Assembly: GCF_900635445.1 (NCBI RefSeq)
Contig: NZ_LR134117.1
Location: 806,001-870,000 of the forward strand
DNA length: 64,000 nt
Direction of reading: 5' to 3'
Source of the DNA: Serratia odorifera
GTDB taxonomy: Bacteria > Pseudomonadota > Gammaproteobacteria > Enterobacterales > Enterobacteriaceae
Below the pieces are notes generated by a model. The model did not search any database, had not been told where the DNA came from, and was given only the letters and a program-made list of their open reading frames with translations. The position numbers were made by a program, and so were the translations under genes. Below are positions 36,639-45,630 of the stretch, in pieces; position 1 is the stretch's first letter; each line of letters opens with the position of its first letter.

Positions 36639-36655
36639 ATTAAGTTATTAACGAA
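36639..36655. promoter_or_regulatory. HpaR operator, hpaR-proximal
   Basis: ATTAAGTTATTAACGAA, 15 of 17 bases as in the first site, about 47 bases before the hpaR ATG. It suggests autoregulation of hpaR; E. coli W also has two HpaR operators in the hpaG-hpaR region. Confidence 0.65.
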
Positions 36656-36701
36656 CAGCCGCAGTCCGCGGGTGCAACACTTTTAACAGCAGGCCATCGC
36701 T

Positions 36702-37157
36702 ATGCATGAATCCTTGACCATCGCCCTGTTGCAGGCGCGTGAAACTGCCATGGGGTTTTTCCGCCCGATATTGAAACGCCATAACCTTACCGAACAGCAA
36801 TGGCGCATTATCCGCGTGCTGGCGGACCAGCGATCGATCGAATTTCACGAGTTGGCGGCGCAAACCTGCATTCTGCGCCCCAGCCTGACCGGCATTCTGT
36901 CGCGCATGGAACGCGACGGGCTGATCTTCCGGCTAAAGCCGGTCAACGATCAGCGCAAGCTGTACGTTTCGCTGACTCAGCAGGGCCAGACGCTGTACGA
37001 CGTTGCGCGCTCGCAGGTTGAGCAGGGTTACAACGAGATAGAGGCGGCGTTTTCGCCAGAAAAGATGCAGCAGTTGATGGCGTTGCTCGACGAGCTGATC
37101 ACCCTCGGTGACAGCCTGCCGGCCAACGTGATCGCCCATCCCGGCAAGCAGCAGTAG
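36702..37157 (+). CDS. hpaR: MarR-family repressor HpaR
   Basis: 151 residues with the winged helix (LTEQQWRIIRVLADQRSIEF, LRPSLTGILSRMERDGLIFR, NDQRKLYVSLTQQG). In E. coli HpaR represses the hpaG operon and is released by hydroxyphenylacetates. It is divergent from hpaG1, with about 300 AT-rich bases and two matching operators between. Confidence 0.95.
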   Translation: MHESLTIALLQARETAMGFFRPILKRHNLTEQQWRIIRVLADQRSIEFHELAAQTCILRPSLTGILSRMERDGLIFRLKPVNDQRKLYVSLTQQGQTLYDVARSQVEQGYNEIEAAFSPEKMQQLMALLDELITLGDSLPANVIAHPGKQQ

Positions 37158-37292
37158 ATCAGACCGGCAGAACCGTTTCAGGCTGCCCCCTTTCCAGCGT
37201 GCCACTCTCGACAACTGGCTCGGCAGTTCAGCCTATAATTGCTCTGTGAAGCCACGGGCGCGCCGGTCGTGCCCCAACAGAACGGGGAAAGT

Positions 37293-38117
37293 ATGTCGGA
37301 ACATAACGTCAGTTTTATCAAGGGATGCCACGGCAACATCGCGCTGCATGACTGGGGCAACCCGCAGCCACGTTTTCTGGCGCTGCTGGTACACGGTTAC
37401 GGCGAACATCTGGGGCGTTATCACTACGTGGCACGTACGCTGCACGACATTGGCGCACGGGTGTTCGGCCCTGACCATCTCGGCCACGGGCTGTCACAGG
37501 GTGAACGGGTACTGATTGAGGACTTTGACACGCTGGTCGACGATCTGCATCAGATCGCGACACGCTTTCAGCAACGGTTTCCCTCGCTGCCGCTGGTGGT
37601 GATTGGCCACTCAATGGGCGGCCTGATCGCCAGCCGCTACGTACAACGCTATGGCGAGAAGGTACAGGCGTTGGTACTCTCCGGGCCGTTGATCGGCCGT
37701 AAAACTGCCATTTCCGATCTGTACGATCTGGACACGTTGCCCGACGATCCGCTGGATACGACTACGCTGTCGCGCGATCCGGCGGTGGGCGCGGCCTATA
37801 ATGCCGATCCCCTGGTGTGGCACGGCCCGTTCAAGCGGGCAACGCTGGGCGCCATGCAAACTATGCTGGCCAGGATTAACGCCGGGCCGAGCTTTGGCAA
37901 CCTGCCGACGCTGTGGCTGCACGGCGAAAACGACAGGCTGGTACTGCTGGAAGACACCCGCACCGGCATCGACATCCTGCAAGGCAGTCATCTTGAAACG
38001 GCGATTTTCCCCGGCGCCCAGCATGAGATCTTCAATGAAATCAATAAAGATCAGGTGCTGAAACGGCTAACGACATTTATTGAGCGCCAGCTGTCAGCAT
38101 TAGGCGAAAAGTTGTGA
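37293..38117 (+). CDS. Alpha/beta hydrolase, monoacylglycerol lipase/lysophospholipase type
   Basis: 274 residues with oxyanion segment LVHGYGEHLGRYHYVARTL, nucleophile GHSMGG, aspartate in HGENDRLVLLEDT and histidine in GAQHEIFNE. This is the Hydrolase_4 (PldB/monoglyceride lipase) family. GGGGAAAG precedes the ATG at 37293 (MSEHNV), chosen over an upstream start. No signal peptide, so cytoplasmic. Orphan between hpaR and the iron-type dehydrogenase. Confidence 0.87.
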   Translation: MSEHNVSFIKGCHGNIALHDWGNPQPRFLALLVHGYGEHLGRYHYVARTLHDIGARVFGPDHLGHGLSQGERVLIEDFDTLVDDLHQIATRFQQRFPSLPLVVIGHSMGGLIASRYVQRYGEKVQALVLSGPLIGRKTAISDLYDLDTLPDDPLDTTTLSRDPAVGAAYNADPLVWHGPFKRATLGAMQTMLARINAGPSFGNLPTLWLHGENDRLVLLEDTRTGIDILQGSHLETAIFPGAQHEIFNEINKDQVLKRLTTFIERQLSALGEKL

Positions 38118-38261
38118 TGATATTCGCGCTAGAGAGAAGCCTCGCGCGGGCAAAGCGCCGCAGTTAGCCAGATGCAGACAAAAAGCGTTCCAGCGGGCGA
38201 AAAGCAACGCAAGAAACGTTATCATGTTGAATAAATAACAATTCCGCAACAAGGAGCCCCC

Positions 38262-39389
38262 ATGTCCAGCAGCCTGATGATCGCCAACCGGCAAACCTGG
38301 TTTGGCCACGGCAGTATCCGGCATCTGCTGCCGCTGCTCCAGGCAGATGCCCAGCCCACCCTGTTATTCAGTTGTCGCTCGTTCCTCAACGGCGAAGTGT
38401 ATGCCGCACTGGCCGCCGAACTGGCGCCGCTGCTGGTGGGAACCGAAATCGTCAGTCACGAGGCGTCACCGCAGGACATCGATGGCTGGGTGGCCCGCTG
38501 GCGTGGCAAAGCCGCTCGGGTGGTCGCCATCGGTGGTGGCAGCGTGCTGGACGCCGCCAAGGCGTTTTCCGCGCTGGTGCAGCACCCGCTGCCGACGCTG
38601 CGTTATATGGAAAAGGTCGGCGATAGCCCGCTCAGCGGCGCGACATTGCCGCTGATTGCCATTCCCACTACCGCCGGCACCGGCAGCGAGGTGACGCAAA
38701 ACGCCGTGATCACCGATACCCAGTTCAGTAAGGTGAAAGCCTCGCTGCGCCATAACAACTTTGTGCCGCAGGTGGCGATCCTCGATCCGCAACTGCTGGC
38801 CGGCGCGCCGGATCGGGTGCTGGCCTACTGCGCCATTGATGCTTTCACCCACCTGTTTGAAGCCTATCTGTCCAAAACAGCCAGCAGCCTGTCGCGCGAA
38901 ATGTCATTGACCGGCATCGGTCTGTTCCTTGAGGGCTGGCCGGCGCTGAACCGTAGCGATGCGGCGCGTGAAGCCGTCATGCACGCCTCGTATCTGGGTG
39001 GATTGACGCTGAGCATGGCGGGACTGGGGGTGATCCACGGTATTGCCGGGGAAATCGGCGCGCTGCGCGACTACCACCATGGTCAGCTGTGTGGCCGACT
39101 GCTGCTGCCGTTTCTGTCGTTGCTGGCGGACAGCGCGCAGCCCGAGCAGCGCGCGCGCATGACACAGCTGGCGGCGCGGTTGTTCCCGCAACACGCCCAG
39201 CGCCCGGAACAGTACCTGCACCAGCTGATTACCGAGCACGCCATCGCGCCGTTCTGGCAAAACGATCTGCCGTTGAGCGAGGATGAGCTGCTGATTGTCC
39301 TCGACAAGTCCAACAGCAAGAATTCGCTGGTTGATTATTCCGCCGCTCAACGCCGCGCGATGATCGAACAGGCATTCCGCATTGAATGA
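38262..39389 (+). CDS. Iron-containing alcohol dehydrogenase
   Basis: 375-residue group III alcohol dehydrogenase. NAD-site AIGGGSVLDAAKA, PTTAGTGSEVTQNAVI, and metal ligands in AIDAFTHLFEAY and GVIHGIAGEIG are present. AAGGAG lies upstream of the ATG. It stands alone with a promoter region of about 140 bases. The substrate cannot be read; maleylacetate-reductase and short-chain aldehyde reductases belong to the same fold. Confidence 0.87.
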   Translation: MSSSLMIANRQTWFGHGSIRHLLPLLQADAQPTLLFSCRSFLNGEVYAALAAELAPLLVGTEIVSHEASPQDIDGWVARWRGKAARVVAIGGGSVLDAAKAFSALVQHPLPTLRYMEKVGDSPLSGATLPLIAIPTTAGTGSEVTQNAVITDTQFSKVKASLRHNNFVPQVAILDPQLLAGAPDRVLAYCAIDAFTHLFEAYLSKTASSLSREMSLTGIGLFLEGWPALNRSDAAREAVMHASYLGGLTLSMAGLGVIHGIAGEIGALRDYHHGQLCGRLLLPFLSLLADSAQPEQRARMTQLAARLFPQHAQRPEQYLHQLITEHAIAPFWQNDLPLSEDELLIVLDKSNSKNSLVDYSAAQRRAMIEQAFRIE

Positions 39390-39422
39390 TCATATAATCA
39401 AGCCACTAGCGGGAGGAAAGAC

Positions 39423-39518
39423 ATGAGTTTCATCGATTGGATCCTCGCCGGCATCGCGGTGGGCCTGATTGTCGGCGCACTGATGAAGATGTTCGGCAAG
39501 AAAAAGAAAGACCAGTAA
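39423..39518 (+). CDS. Small single-helix membrane peptide (31 residues)
   Basis: MSFIDWILAGIAVGLIVGAL continues to a basic tail KMFGKKKKDQ. One glycine-rich transmembrane helix with a positively charged end predicts N-out, C-in. GGGAGGAAAGAC gives a strong ribosome site 6 bases before the ATG. It is 33 bases past the dehydrogenase stop, likely the same transcript. No family recognised. The strong site and clean amphipathic layout make it credible. Confidence 0.65.
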   Translation: MSFIDWILAGIAVGLIVGALMKMFGKKKKDQ

Positions 39519-39526
39519 CTTATCGA

Positions 39527-39548
39527 GGGAGCTATGCAAATAGCTCCC
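39527..39548. terminator. Hairpin after the small membrane peptide gene
   Basis: GGGAGCTA / TAGCTCCC, eight perfect pairs with a six-base loop, 8 bases past the stop. No T-run follows. A second GGGAGCC lies just beyond, so alternative pairing is possible. Confidence 0.4.
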
Positions 39549-39585
39549 AAGGGAGCCATTGACGACAACTTCAAGGGACTGGATG

Positions 39586-40677
39586 ATGAACCGTTTAAGC
39601 CGATTTCTCACCTCACTAACCCTTCAAAGAATTAGCGTTGCTGTTGCTGTCATGTTTATTGCCATCGCAATAATCTCACCCAAAACGGCAGCGATACTGA
39701 TATATTTCTTAATGGGGTTGCTATTATTAAAACTAATATACGCAACGGTAAAAAGAATTTTTGTCATTTTCCCGATGGTAAGGAAGAAAATAATCACCCG
39801 TGGCTGGCGTGTGGTGGTGAATACGCGTAAATTTTATGCCATATCCCCCACGACCGAGTTATTCTTTCTATTATCTCTACTGATTGTCCCAATTATTTTC
39901 GTCGTTCTGTTTTTCCAGCAGAACCTATCCGTGGCAAAGGCACTTATCTCACTATTGGCCATCACGCTATCATGTGCGGCCTTCTTCGATATTAAAGGCA
40001 AGATAAGCTGGCTGATAAAGAAAGCCTGGGCACGCGTCTTCGGCAAGCTGCTATTTGCCGGTATCGGTTCCGTTGCCTTTTTTATCGCGCTCGCGGGGAT
40101 AAAACAATCGCTCTATCAAATGACCCAGGTCGAGGTAAAGCACTTCCCTGAATTCGTTAATCTTGCCGCCACCCTCTATACGCCCGTAGTCTATGGCTAT
40201 TTCATCGGTTTTTTATTGATGTCGATGGTAGTGGTTGAATGGTTTTTCATCATGTTACCGATGTCTTTTTCACCAGTTTTAAGCTCTTTTTTTCCCGAAA
40301 AATTAGCGCGTTTTTCTTATCGCCTACGCACCGGTAAAAAAGAGCTTCCCGACACGACGCCATTTCACTCCAGAGATCTTCTGTTTCTGTTACGTATCTT
40401 CGCACCATTAGCCTTAATCACTACCTTTGGCCATATTGCCAATACCTTATCGACAACCTCCGAAAGCAGGCTCAACAAGACTATTATTTCTGCACTGATT
40501 GAAATGCATTATCACGATAATGTCGATTGTCAAAATCTGCCCTGGAATGCCAAACTGTTACGATTGGATAAAGACACGGTTTCTGTCGTTCAATCGACAG
40601 AAACCGGTGGATTCACATTTTCAAAACAACAGTGTCGATTAAAAACGGTAATGGATAATTCACAGCATAACCGTTAA
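39586..40677 (+). CDS. Orphan integral membrane protein, AT-rich
   Basis: About 363 residues with eight or so hydrophobic segments and a soluble C-terminal tail of about 60 residues containing two cysteines (DVDCQNLPW and KQQCRL). I recognise no family. Base composition is clearly more AT-rich than neighbours, with many TTA, ATA and AAA codons. The ATG at 39586 has AAGGGA 7 bases upstream; the TTG at 39559 is an alternative. Its stop overlaps the opposing phospholipase D-like stop by 4 bases. Possibly acquired. Confidence 0.75.
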   Translation: MNRLSRFLTSLTLQRISVAVAVMFIAIAIISPKTAAILIYFLMGLLLLKLIYATVKRIFVIFPMVRKKIITRGWRVVVNTRKFYAISPTTELFFLLSLLIVPIIFVVLFFQQNLSVAKALISLLAITLSCAAFFDIKGKISWLIKKAWARVFGKLLFAGIGSVAFFIALAGIKQSLYQMTQVEVKHFPEFVNLAATLYTPVVYGYFIGFLLMSMVVVEWFFIMLPMSFSPVLSSFFPEKLARFSYRLRTGKKELPDTTPFHSRDLLFLLRIFAPLALITTFGHIANTLSTTSESRLNKTIISALIEMHYHDNVDCQNLPWNAKLLRLDKDTVSVVQSTETGGFTFSKQQCRLKTVMDNSQHNR

Positions 40678-41924
40678 TCACCCCCCGGCTTTGGTGGTGG
40701 GTAGTCATAGTCGACGCGCAGCGCGGCGGCATAGTCGCTGTCCCACAGCTGGCTGAACAGCCGATCGACCCGCTGCGTCATGGCGGCGTTGTTCAGCACC
40801 AGTTCCAGGTTGCGTGAATTATCCAGATAGCCGCCGGTCCAGTTGCTGGTGCCGATCCACGCCCGCTCGCCGTCAATGGTCATGATTTTGCTGTGGATCA
40901 CCCGCGCATACGGGATAAAACCGCTTTGCGCCTCGGGGATGGTCACCACCTTGATCTGCACATTAGGCAATAGCGCCAGGCTTTTCAGGTAGTCGATATC
41001 GGGCTTGTCGGTGTTCCAGTTGGCGACCATCAGTTCGATCTGCACGCCGCGCGCTGCCGTACTGCGCAACGCGTTGTCGATCACCGCGTAGTAGGGCCGG
41101 CTGCGTTGCGGGCCATAAGACAACGGCGCATAATCCATCACCTGCACCCGCACCTGCCGCTTGGCCGCCGCCAGCAAGCGCGGCAGTTCGTCTTGCGAAT
41201 CGATAACCCCGGGCGGATCGTAAGCCCGCGGACTGGCAACCAGATAATTGCCGCTGGGCTGCGGCTCTGACGGCGGCTGATAAGCCAGCGCCGGCACCGG
41301 CTTGCCGGCCACCAACCGGGCCTGTGCCTGCCAGTCCTGCTCAAAAATCGCCTGCACCTGGCCCACTACCTTGCCGTCGCTGATGCGCAAGCCGGTTTCC
41401 TGAATATGTTGCAGCGCTCGCCAGTCAAAATTCTGGCTGCCGACAAACGCCTGTTCGCCGTCCACCAGCAGGTATTTGGCGTGCAGAATGCCACCGCTCA
41501 ACTGCTGATACGGGATAATGCGCAACTCAAGGTTAGGGATCGCCTTCAGCTGTTCCAGCGTGGCCGGCGTCGAGTTGCGGATCCCCTTCTGCTCCAGCAG
41601 AAAACGGATCTTCACCCCGCGCTCGCCGGCCGCCTTCAACTGCGCCAAGACGCCGTCCAACTGCCCGCCGGGCTGATTGGCAACGTAAAACTGGGCGATG
41701 TCGATACGCTGCCTGGCCGCCGCAAACATCTGTTGCCAGACCTCGGCGGTGTCGCGCAGATCGTCGTTATGCAGGCGGGTCTCCACCGGTGCGGTATACA
41801 CCAGTTCATAGCCGGGGATTTCAAAACGCGCCGCAGCGGCGTGGCTCAACATCAACAGGCAGCTCCCCCATAATGCCGTGTATAGGCGGCCTGATGGCCG
41901 CCGTGGTTGACGGCCATTAGGCAT
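40674..41924 (-). CDS. Secreted or periplasmic phospholipase D-like protein, two HKD motifs
   Basis: 416 residues with a signal peptide (hydrophobic ALWGSCLLMLSHAAAA near 16-31). Two complete PLD motifs are seen: HAKYLLVDGEQAFVGSQN and HSKIMTIDGERAWIGTSN. It lacks the two N-terminal helices of cardiolipin synthases. Likely a phosphodiesterase or transferase acting outside the inner membrane. The ATG overlaps the last codons of exbB by 8 bases, with GGAG 7 bases upstream. It is the last gene of the TonB operon, so its activity probably serves the receptor's substrate. Confidence 0.85.
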   Translation of the reverse strand: MPNGRQPRRPSGRLYTALWGSCLLMLSHAAAARFEIPGYELVYTAPVETRLHNDDLRDTAEVWQQMFAAARQRIDIAQFYVANQPGGQLDGVLAQLKAAGERGVKIRFLLEQKGIRNSTPATLEQLKAIPNLELRIIPYQQLSGGILHAKYLLVDGEQAFVGSQNFDWRALQHIQETGLRISDGKVVGQVQAIFEQDWQAQARLVAGKPVPALAYQPPSEPQPSGNYLVASPRAYDPPGVIDSQDELPRLLAAAKRQVRVQVMDYAPLSYGPQRSRPYYAVIDNALRSTAARGVQIELMVANWNTDKPDIDYLKSLALLPNVQIKVVTIPEAQSGFIPYARVIHSKIMTIDGERAWIGTSNWTGGYLDNSRNLELVLNNAAMTQRVDRLFSQLWDSDYAAALRVDYDYPPPKPGGD

Positions 41925-42567
41925 AACGTTGCTCCCCGCTGTCAACCCAACGGTCGGCCTGGTCATGTTCCGGGCGGCTGGCCGGCGTACCGGCACGGAT
42001 CAGCAGCACCTTCAGCAGCTCGTTAATCCGCTCCATACGGCTTTGCAGGTAATTATTGCCCACCAGACACAGCAGCGCGATGGCGATGCCAAGGCCGGTG
42101 GCGTACAGCGCGGTGCCCATGCCGGCCGACACCAGACTCGGTTCAGACACCCCGGACGCCGCCAGCGCCTTGAAGGTTTCGATGATGCCCATCACCGTGC
42201 CGAGCAGCCCGAGCAGCGGTGCAGCGGTAACGATGGTTTCCAGCAGCCATAGCCCGCGGCTCATCGGCGGTTTGCTCAACAGATACTGCGCGTCGATCAC
42301 ATCCCCCAGCGTTTCACGATCGTCGGCCTGATGTTTCTGTTCCAGCACCGGCAGGATCACCGCCAGCGGCAGGCTGTTACGCTGGGTTAACGCCTGCGGC
42401 AGATCGCCGGCGCGGCGCACCTGCGGCGTCAGCGCCTGTTCCAGCCGACGCGCCTGCCGTTGGGTATAGGCAAAATACAGCGCGCGTTCGATAATAATCA
42501 CCAGCGCAATCACCAGCGCGGCGTACATCACGTAAAAGATAATGTCGTGCAATAGATTGGCATTCAT
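41917..42567 (-). CDS. exbB: ExbB-like TonB energy-coupling protein
   Basis: 216 residues, MotA/TolQ/ExbB family. One N-terminal helix (IIFYVMYAALVIALVIIIER), a cytoplasmic loop, then two helices (TIVTAAPLLGLLGTVMGIIE with the proton-path Thr/Pro region, and MGTALYATGLGIAIALLCLV). The ATG at 42567 is preferred over an upstream start because GGGGG precedes it. It lies between the receptor and the PLD-like gene, away from exbD and tonB, an unusual order. Confidence 0.9.
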   Translation of the reverse strand: MNANLLHDIIFYVMYAALVIALVIIIERALYFAYTQRQARRLEQALTPQVRRAGDLPQALTQRNSLPLAVILPVLEQKHQADDRETLGDVIDAQYLLSKPPMSRGLWLLETIVTAAPLLGLLGTVMGIIETFKALAASGVSEPSLVSAGMGTALYATGLGIAIALLCLVGNNYLQSRMERINELLKVLLIRAGTPASRPEHDQADRWVDSGEQRYA

Positions 42568-42585
42568 AACGCCCCCTTCAATCAA

Positions 42586-44838
42586 TTAAAATGTGGCTTC
42601 CAGCGACACACTAAAGGTGCGCTCTTCGCCGACGTTGTAATACGGCGTGCTGGCTTTGACGCCGTCATACGGCGCCGCATTGAACGTGGTGCTGCGCACC
42701 GAGGTCAGGTATTCCTTGTCAAACAGGTTGCTGACGCCAAAACGCAATGCCGCACTCTTGACGATTTTCTTGTCCACCGGCAGATACACCCCGGCCGCCA
42801 GATCGACCACCGTGCGCCCACCGATTTTTTCGTCGTTGGTCAGATCGCCATAGAACGAGCTGACGTATTTGCTGCTGACGCTGCCGTAGTACAAACCGTC
42901 GTCGTAGCCCAGCGTCAGGTTGAGCAGATTTCTTGGCACGTTGGGCACGTCCTTGCCAGAGGTCGGCAATTCATGGCCGCCGTTGCTGACGATGTTGTTC
43001 TGCTGCTTGGCCTGGGTGTAGGTGTAGGAGGCGTAATAGTTGAAGTTATGCGGCAACTGACCGCTCCATTCCAACTCCAGCCCCTTGTTCTCCACGTTGC
43101 CGATGTTCATCATTTCGTAATCACCGTCGGCATTGGTGGTGGAAATCTGCCGATCGCTGTAACGCAGGTAGAACAGCGTGGCACTCAACAGCATGTCCTC
43201 CTGCTGGAAACGCCAGCCCAGCTCGTGGTTCCAGCTGAGCTCCGGTTTGGTATTGATCGAATCGCCCACGTTGTACAGCACGTAGTTCGGCGGCGTGCGC
43301 ATATTGCGCGTCAGGTTGTAGAACAGCTGGTTTTCCTGGTTGAGCCTGTAGCTGGCACTGAAGTTCGGCAGTAACTCGTGGTAAGTGGCCTTGCGGTTTT
43401 CCGGCACGTTGTACAGGCTGCCACGGTTTTCCCCCTTACGCTCCACATACTGGTACGCCAGCCCGCCGACAAAGGTCCATTCCGGCGAGAAGAACCAGGT
43501 ATCCTGCAGCCAGACTTTCTGCGCCGGCGTCACGGTGTACTGATTGCGCCCCTGTACGGTGTTGCCGTTGGCGTCCTGGACCTGATCGCTGCCGCCCGGT
43601 TTACCCCAGATCTGCGCCGGATTGCCGTCGCCGTTGATGCTGATGAACGGCTGCGTTTGCAACTGACGCGCTCGCTCATACCAGTAGCCCACGTCGAGAC
43701 TGTGCTGTTCGTTGATATCCCACTTCAGCTTGGTGGTAATGCCCGGCCGCCAGGTCTGTGTCCACGACGGGCGATAGTAGGTATTGGAACCGAGATTGCT
43801 CAGGTCATACTGTCCGGCGCGGTCCGAGGTGCTGGACAGTACCGAGGCGGTCTGGCCGGTGAAGCTGCCGCCGTTGCCCCAGTAATAGTACGGTTGCAGC
43901 GTCAACGACAGGTTGTCGCGCAGTTGCAGCTTCTGGGTAAACGACAGGGTGAAGTTTTCGAACGGGTTGCGGTCGATCTTGTAGTACTTGTTCAACTGTC
44001 CTTTGCTGTTGTACTCCGGCGTAGTGGCGTAATCGGTGTAGCGGCCGTCCTGTTCGAACTGCGCTTTGCTCAGGGTGTTGTAGTTGGCGTTTTCCTGCCG
44101 GTTGTACTTCATCACCAGGTTACTGCTGTTGCCGTTGCCGTCTTCGTACAGCGAGTTCATTTCAAACTTGTCGGAATATTCACGCCCTTCGCCGCGCCAC
44201 TTTTTGGCTTCGGTGTGCGAATAGGAGATCCAGTTGCTGAAACCGTTATACTCGCCGGTTTCCAAACGGGCGAAGGTCTTGCTAAGGTTATTGCTGCCGA
44301 GCGTCTGTTTGACGAAACCGCCAAAGTCCTTGGCCGGTCGGCGCGTCACCAGCCCGATATTGCCGCCGCTGGAACCGATGTGCGGACCGTCGACCTCGGA
44401 GGAGCCCTGGGTGACGAAAATTTCCTGCAGGTTTTCCGCGTCGCCGAGCAGGTTCGGATAGACCGCGTAGTTGCCGGAGTCGTTAATCGGAATGCCGTCC
44501 ATCGACAGGCCGATTTGGTCTGACGTCATGCCGCGCATGGTGTAATCAACACCGCTCAGGCCGCTGGCGTCGTTGCTGTTAATGTTCAGTCCCGGCGTGT
44601 ATTTCAATTTATCGATGGCGTTGCCGGCGGACGGCATTTTATCCAGCGCTTCCTTGGTCACGGTGGAGCGCGCCTTGGCACTGTCATCCTGCACCATCAT
44701 GCCGCCGCCCAGCGGCTGCCCCTGAACGCTGATGGTACCGACGTCGGTACCCTCCTCCGCCATTAGCGCCCCTGGCAACAGCGCCGACATCACCGCCAGG
44801 TAAATCCCAGAACGTTTGAACGATTTCATTATTTTCAT
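42586..44838 (-). CDS. TonB-dependent outer-membrane receptor
   Basis: 750 residues: signal peptide ending near LMA, TonB-box-like DVGTISVQ near residue 32, plug domain (YTMRGMTSDQIGLSMDGIPI; VTQGSSEVDGPHIGSSGGNI), then a 22-strand-type barrel closing with aromatic SLEATF. The receptor's ligand is not evident. It does not read as a known siderophore type, and no Fur box was seen before the operon. Two ATGs compete (44838 and 44829); the second has better ribosome-site spacing. Flanked by tonB and exbB genes of its own. Confidence 0.92.
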   Translation of the reverse strand: MKIMKSFKRSGIYLAVMSALLPGALMAEEGTDVGTISVQGQPLGGGMMVQDDSAKARSTVTKEALDKMPSAGNAIDKLKYTPGLNINSNDASGLSGVDYTMRGMTSDQIGLSMDGIPINDSGNYAVYPNLLGDAENLQEIFVTQGSSEVDGPHIGSSGGNIGLVTRRPAKDFGGFVKQTLGSNNLSKTFARLETGEYNGFSNWISYSHTEAKKWRGEGREYSDKFEMNSLYEDGNGNSSNLVMKYNRQENANYNTLSKAQFEQDGRYTDYATTPEYNSKGQLNKYYKIDRNPFENFTLSFTQKLQLRDNLSLTLQPYYYWGNGGSFTGQTASVLSSTSDRAGQYDLSNLGSNTYYRPSWTQTWRPGITTKLKWDINEQHSLDVGYWYERARQLQTQPFISINGDGNPAQIWGKPGGSDQVQDANGNTVQGRNQYTVTPAQKVWLQDTWFFSPEWTFVGGLAYQYVERKGENRGSLYNVPENRKATYHELLPNFSASYRLNQENQLFYNLTRNMRTPPNYVLYNVGDSINTKPELSWNHELGWRFQQEDMLLSATLFYLRYSDRQISTTNADGDYEMMNIGNVENKGLELEWSGQLPHNFNYYASYTYTQAKQQNNIVSNGGHELPTSGKDVPNVPRNLLNLTLGYDDGLYYGSVSSKYVSSFYGDLTNDEKIGGRTVVDLAAGVYLPVDKKIVKSAALRFGVSNLFDKEYLTSVRSTTFNAAPYDGVKASTPYYNVGEERTFSVSLEATF

Positions 44839-44867
44839 CCCATAGCGAACAATGGTTATTTCAGGCT

Positions 44868-45629
44868 TTATGGCGCCCGATAATTAAACGTGGCTGTGAA
44901 ACGTTTTTTTGCTTGCCCGGCAAAAGCCTCACTGGGGAATGGCTTTACCTGGCTGATGCTCTGCAGACTGCTGGCCGCCGCGCGGTTGAGCAGCATGCTG
45001 CCGGCCTTGCTGGCGATACCCGAGGCCACGACCCGACCGCTGCGATCCACCTCCAGCCAGACTTCCACATTGCCCTGCGGCCGCTCCAACGACGCCTGAC
45101 GCCCGGTCGGGTAGCGCTTGCGCTGTTCCAGTTCGCGGCGCAGTGCAAGCAGGTAGCCATTCTCCAGCGCCTGGGCATTGACCGTCGGCGTTGCCGGACG
45201 TGCTGGCGCGGCGGCCGGTTTTGACGGTTGCGGTCTGCTGGACAACGCCTGAGTTGCGCTGGCTGTCGGTGGTGGCGGGTTCACCGCCCTGGTTTTTCCT
45301 TCACCGGTTTCGGTTGCGGCCTGGGTGTAGGTTTCGGCTTCGGTTTGGGTTTGGGTTTGGGCTGCGGTTTGGGTGTCGCCTCAACGATCGGTTCCGGCGC
45401 TGGCAGCAGCGGTTCGGCCATCGGCTCCGGCGGCGGTTCTGGCTGCGACGGCGTCTCGGGCATTGGGGGTTCCACCGGCGTTTCCACCCAGCGCCAGCGC
45501 CATGGTGGTGTCGTCGTAACGCGGCTGGATCTTCAGCGTGGCCTGCTGGCTGGCGAACAGCAGGCAACCGGCGACGATCAGCGCCGGCAACCAGCTGAAA
45601 AGATGACGTGAGCGATAGAGCAGATACAT
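44868..45629 (-). CDS. tonB: TonB-like energy transducer, two frameshifts
   Basis: N-terminal helix (LFSWLPALIVAGCLLFAS), a periplasmic proline-rich linker with glutamate-proline then lysine-proline repeats (TPKPQPKPKPKPKPKPTP), and a C-terminal TonB domain (LRRELEQRKRYPTGRQASLE; GNVEVWLEVDRSGRVVASGI; FTATFNYRAP). Extra bases near 45487 and 45295 split it into three frames that join cleanly. The lysine-proline region is an internal repeat, not a separate gene. Its ATG lies 1 base past the exbD stop. Confidence 0.88.
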
Positions 45630-45630
45630 G

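Noticed and set aside
43378..44523. A 381-codon plus-strand frame opposite the TonB-dependent receptor
   Set aside because: Antisense to a complete receptor; composition and lack of motifs mark it as a shadow.
45300..45400. A low-complexity GGTTTGGG-type repeat stretch
   Set aside because: It encodes the lysine-proline linker of TonB on the minus strand, not a satellite or CRISPR element.
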